Part shown: positions 6,604 through 8,622 of the stretch, piece by piece | How the letters are laid out: every line of letters begins with the position of its first letter | Position numbering within the stretch: position 1 is the first letter of the stretch | From: an uncultured Ruminococcus sp. | GTDB lineage: Bacteria; Bacillota; Clostridia; Oscillospirales; Ruminococcaceae | Direction: 5' to 3' | Assembly: GCA_900543105.1 (NCBI GenBank) | Contig: UQQA01000109.1 | Location: forward strand, 1 to 8,622 | DNA length: 8,622 bases | Translations under genes and position numbers: made by a program | The notes under the pieces: model-generated | The model's database searches: none | What the model saw: only the letters and a program-made list of their open reading frames with translations | What the model was told of the DNA's origin: nothing

Positions 6604-7370
6604 TGAGCGGCGAACAAGACATCTCGGGCGGCTTCGGGCGGAACAACCGAATAGAGCTTCTCGATTTCCTGCGTGGAGTTTCGCTCATTTATGTGATGTT
6701 TTATCACCTTTGCTATGACCTTATAACTGTAAAGGGTGTGAGCATTACATTCTTCGGCGCAAGGTGGTTCGAGGTTCTGCACGATGCGTTCCTTGCATTG
6801 CTTATAATCGTTTCGGGGATATGCAGTTCGTTCTCGCGCGACAGTGTGCGCAGGGGAGCGGTGCTGTTCTTTATGGGCAGCATTTTCACGATAGTGACCG
6901 ACCTTTTTATGCACGACAGCGTTGCGGTGTTCGGCGCGCTTTCGTTTTTCGGCGTTATGATGATGCTATGCGGACTGGCAAAGCCTATCATTCAGCGAAT
7001 AGACTGGCGGATTCTGCTTGCGTTGAGCCTGCTGTTATATTTCGTGACGATAGATTTCGCAGATAAGGGCGGCTTACTGCACCTGTTTTTCACCGATATA
7101 AAGCTAAATTTACCCGAAGATTCACAATTTTCTTATACTATAGGTATATTGCCTAACGGATTTTACTCTTCGGATTTCTTCCCGCTTATCCCGAACGGCT
7201 TTTTATACATTGTTGGAGCGGCACTTTCACGCCCGACAGCGGAGAAAAAGTTCCCAAGCTTCTTCTATGGGCGGATAAAGTCGCACGCTGTAAACTTTAT
7301 CGGAAGATATTCGCTTTGGTTCTATGTTATTCATCAGCCGATATTCCTCGGCATTTTGTATTTGTTTTGA
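6603..7370 (+). CDS. Multi-pass membrane protein, HGSNAT-catalytic/DUF1624 family
   Basis: The product, about 255 residues, resembles the catalytic domain of heparan-alpha-glucosaminide N-acetyltransferase, a membrane enzyme that carries acetyl groups from cytosolic acetyl-CoA across the membrane to sugar amines. RIELLDFLRGVSLIYVMFYH (17-36) is the typical first motif with the likely active-site His36. Further membrane segments are at about 60-77, 87-103, 109-126, 137-151, 192-209 and 236-256, and GRYSLWFYVIHQP (235-247) closes the domain. Bacterial members are mostly uncharacterised, so acetyl transfer is inferred. The ATG at 6603 overlaps the previous stop by one base (TGATG); a GTG at 6600 is also possible and gives a closer spacing to AGGAG at 6588-6592. 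Its operon partner, a putative deacetylase two genes upstream, makes an acetyl-group role attractive. Confidence 0.86.
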   Translation: MSGEQDISGGFGRNNRIELLDFLRGVSLIYVMFYHLCYDLITVKGVSITFFGARWFEVLHDAFLALLIIVSGICSSFSRDSVRRGAVLFFMGSIFTIVTDLFMHDSVAVFGALSFFGVMMMLCGLAKPIIQRIDWRILLALSLLLYFVTIDFADKGGLLHLFFTDIKLNLPEDSQFSYTIGILPNGFYSSDFFPLIPNGFLYIVGAALSRPTAEKKFPSFFYGRIKSHAVNFIGRYSLWFYVIHQPIFLGILYLF

Positions 7371-7381
7371 AAGGTTAAATT

Positions 7382-8266
7382 ATGGAAAATCTGACCGACA
7401 TAAAGGTAATAAAAGATATATTCGAGCGTCACGGCTTTTTGTTCTCGAAAGCTCTGGGACAGAACTTTCTCGTCAACCCGACAGTCTGCCCGAGGATAGC
7501 CGAAATGGGCGGCGCTGCACCGGGAACGGGAATAATCGAGATAGGAACGGGTGTGGGCGTTCTCACGCACGAGCTTGCAAAGCGTGCCGACAAAGTAGTT
7601 GCGATCGAAATTGACGAGCGCCTTATCCCGATACTTGAAGAAACGCTCGCCGAGCATAAAAACGTCAGGGTCATCAACGCTGACGTTATGAAGATCGACC
7701 TTGCGGAAGTGATAAAGGAAAATTTCGGGGGAATGAAGGTCGCAGTCTGCGCGAATCTCCCGTACTATATAACCTCGCCGATAATAATGATGCTGCTCGA
7801 AAGCCGTTTGCCGCTGACCTCGATAACCGTAATGGTTCAGAAGGAGGCAGGAACACGGCTTTGCGCGGAAATGGGAACGCGTGATGTCGGAGCGGTAACG
7901 GCGGCGGTTCGCTACTATTCCGAGCCGAAGCTGCTGTTCAACGTTTCAAGGGGAAGCTTTATGCCCTCGCCGAATGTTGATTCCTGCGTAATAAAGCTTG
8001 ATATCCACAATGACGGACGGTACAAGGCACAGGACGAGGAATTTTTCTTCAAGACGGTTCGGGGAGCGTTCTCACAGCGCAGAAAAAATCTTCTCAACTC
8101 GCTTTCGTCCTCAATGGGAATGGAAAAGGCACTTATTGCAAAAGCGGTCGAAAATTCGGGAATTCCCGCAAACGCACGTCCCGAGCAGCTTTCGATGGAG
8201 GAATTTTTAAGGCTTGCGGAAGAGCTTGATTTAATTCGGAATTCGGAATTCGGAATTTGGAATTGA
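7382..8266 (+). CDS. rsmA: 16S rRNA (adenine1518-N6/adenine1519-N6)-dimethyltransferase RsmA
   Basis: RsmA (KsgA) uses S-adenosylmethionine to dimethylate two adjacent adenines in the 3' hairpin of 16S rRNA, a late step in small-subunit maturation; loss gives kasugamycin resistance. The 294 residues show KALGQNFLVNP (23-33), SAM motif I IIEIGTGVGVLTHEL (51-65, with Thr where Pro is common), AIEIDERLIP (74-83), the catalytic NLPYYITSP (125-133), GSFMPSPNVDS (191-201) and the C-terminal FSQRRKNLLNSL (230-241). The start has GAAAGG 7 nt upstream. Only 11 nt separate it from the membrane-protein gene, so it is the operon's last gene. The last nine or so residues, RNSEFGIWN, are encoded by a 7-nt repeat tract which also supplies the stop, so the native C-terminus was probably slightly different. 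Confidence 0.96.
   Translation: MENLTDIKVIKDIFERHGFLFSKALGQNFLVNPTVCPRIAEMGGAAPGTGIIEIGTGVGVLTHELAKRADKVVAIEIDERLIPILEETLAEHKNVRVINADVMKIDLAEVIKENFGGMKVAVCANLPYYITSPIIMMLLESRLPLTSITVMVQKEAGTRLCAEMGTRDVGAVTAAVRYYSEPKLLFNVSRGSFMPSPNVDSCVIKLDIHNDGRYKAQDEEFFFKTVRGAFSQRRKNLLNSLSSSMGMEKALIAKAVENSGIPANARPEQLSMEEFLRLAEELDLIRNSEFGIWN
8233..8264. repeat. Heptad repeat tract encoding the end of rsmA
   Basis: Three AATTCGG units, one AATTTGG unit and a final AATT run in perfect 7-nt register (8233-8264). Because 7 is not a multiple of 3, the tract is read through all three phases, giving the tail NSEFGIWN. The TGA stop (8264-8266) starts on the last base of the tract. Confidence 0.85.
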
Positions 8267-8355
8267 TCTTGCTCCGCTTTTTTACGACAGAAAAAATATT
8301 TTTATAGTAATAGGACGGCTGGATTTGGAATTATCGGAATGTTGGGGATAAAAAT
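8267..8355. other. AT-rich spacer after rsmA, no clear terminator
   Basis: GCTCCGCTTTTTT (8271-8283) has the six-T run of a terminator, but I find no matching left arm beyond a weak CGGA/TCCG pairing back into the heptad tract. At 8321-8340 the pattern GGATTTGGAATTATCGGAAT looks like a decayed heptad tract. No gene or RNA is visible. Confidence 0.4.
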
Positions 8356-8563
8356 AATTCGGAATTCGGAATGCGGAATTCGGAATTATATATGTTCCGA
8401 AAAACATTAAACCGTAGGGCGGATTCTATATCAACCCGATGATTGCGTTAAATTTTGGCTTTAAATGATGCAAAAATGTAGGGGACGGGTCATCCGTCCC
8501 GTGCCGTAAGGCGTTTTTACGAATTTAAAATAATTCCGCATTCCGAATTCCGCATTCCGAATT
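8356..8563. mobile_element. MITE-like element bounded by inverted heptad repeats
   Basis: The left end (8356-8387) is four 7-nt units of AATTCGG/AATGCGG type plus AATT. The right end (8532-8563) is the reverse-complement form, CCGAATT/CCGCATT units after AATT. The two 32-base ends match at 29 positions when one is reversed and complemented. The roughly 144-bp interior has no open frame of note but two like-oriented hairpins. One is GGGACGG (8482-8488) with CCGTCCC (8494-8500). The other is a degraded GGGCGGA (8417-8423) with TCAACCC (8431-8437, five of seven pairing); both are preceded by GTAGGG. A small non-autonomous element or composite intergenic repeat is the best reading; there is no transposase in the window. 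Confidence 0.5.
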
Positions 8564-8592
8564 AAATCTAGAGCGTATCTGAAAACAAAAAG

Positions 8593-8621
8593 TTGCACAA
8601 AAGGAACTCTAATGATATAAT
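8593..8621 (+). promoter_or_regulatory. Strong promoter reading out of the window
   Basis: TTGCAC (8593-8598) and TATAAT (8616-8621) are separated by exactly 17 nt, and TG precedes the -10 by one base (extended -10). The gene it drives is beyond the window. It starts about 25 nt inside a sequence, AGAGCGTATCTGAAAAC (from 8570), that resembles the terminal repeats of some IS elements, so a transposase may follow. Confidence 0.7.
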
Positions 8622-8622
8622 A

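Noticed and set aside
7121..7139. Internal promoter before rsmA
   Set aside because: TTCACA and TATACT occur in an AT-rich part of the membrane-protein gene but only 7 nt apart, which is not workable, and no alternative -35 fits.
8233..8563. CRISPR array
   Set aside because: The repeats are tandem 7-nt units without unique spacers, and no cas genes are present.

Overview
The window looks like chromosomal DNA from a Firmicute of the class Clostridia, most likely a gut or rumen Ruminococcus relative (Oscillospiraceae). This is inferred from the moderate-GC coding style next to very AT-rich intergenic DNA, the AGGAGG-type ribosome binding sites, the paired nifS-nifU genes, and the short 7-nt-period repeats and GTAGGG hairpins between genes. 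No database search was possible, so the taxon is a guess.

Layout. Positions 1-235 are a non-coding 3' region with an intrinsic terminator and repeat debris. Positions 234-1927 hold a two-gene minus-strand iron-sulfur operon, nifS (cysteine desulfurase) then nifU (scaffold). It has a clear sigma-A-type promoter at 1987-2015 with an AT-rich tract directly upstream. Positions 1928-2258 are non-coding, with that promoter, a short repeat shared with the first bases of the window, a hairpin and a heptad-repeat trace. A lone AT-rich minus-strand gene of unknown function (2259-2717) has its own near-consensus promoter. The intergenic space 2718-2911 carries two divergent promoters.

From 2912 to 8266 six plus-strand genes are packed with overlaps or gaps of at most 11 nt, so they probably form one operon: an RluA-family pseudouridine synthase, a YbgC/FadM-type hotdog thioesterase, an SGNH/GDSL esterase with an N-terminal beta domain (CE2-like), an HI0933-family flavoprotein, a small multi-pass HGSNAT/DUF1624-type membrane protein, and the 16S rRNA dimethyltransferase RsmA/KsgA. 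The two end genes modify 23S and 16S rRNA respectively. The middle genes suggest acyl/acetyl-group chemistry (thioester hydrolysis, O-deacetylation, membrane acetyl transfer), though that link is an inference.

Positions 8233-8622 are repeat-rich. A heptad tract encodes the last residues and overlaps the stop codon of rsmA. A roughly 208-bp element with inverted heptad ends follows. The window closes on what looks like the left edge of another element, carrying a strong outward promoter (TTGCAC, 17 nt, TATAAT).

The coding content is mostly ordinary housekeeping. I did not find a convincing new defence, mobile or biosynthetic system. The points most worth a second look are the heptad repeats at gene 3' ends, the MITE-like element after rsmA, the orphan gene at 2259-2717, and the deacetylase/acetyltransferase pairing within the operon.
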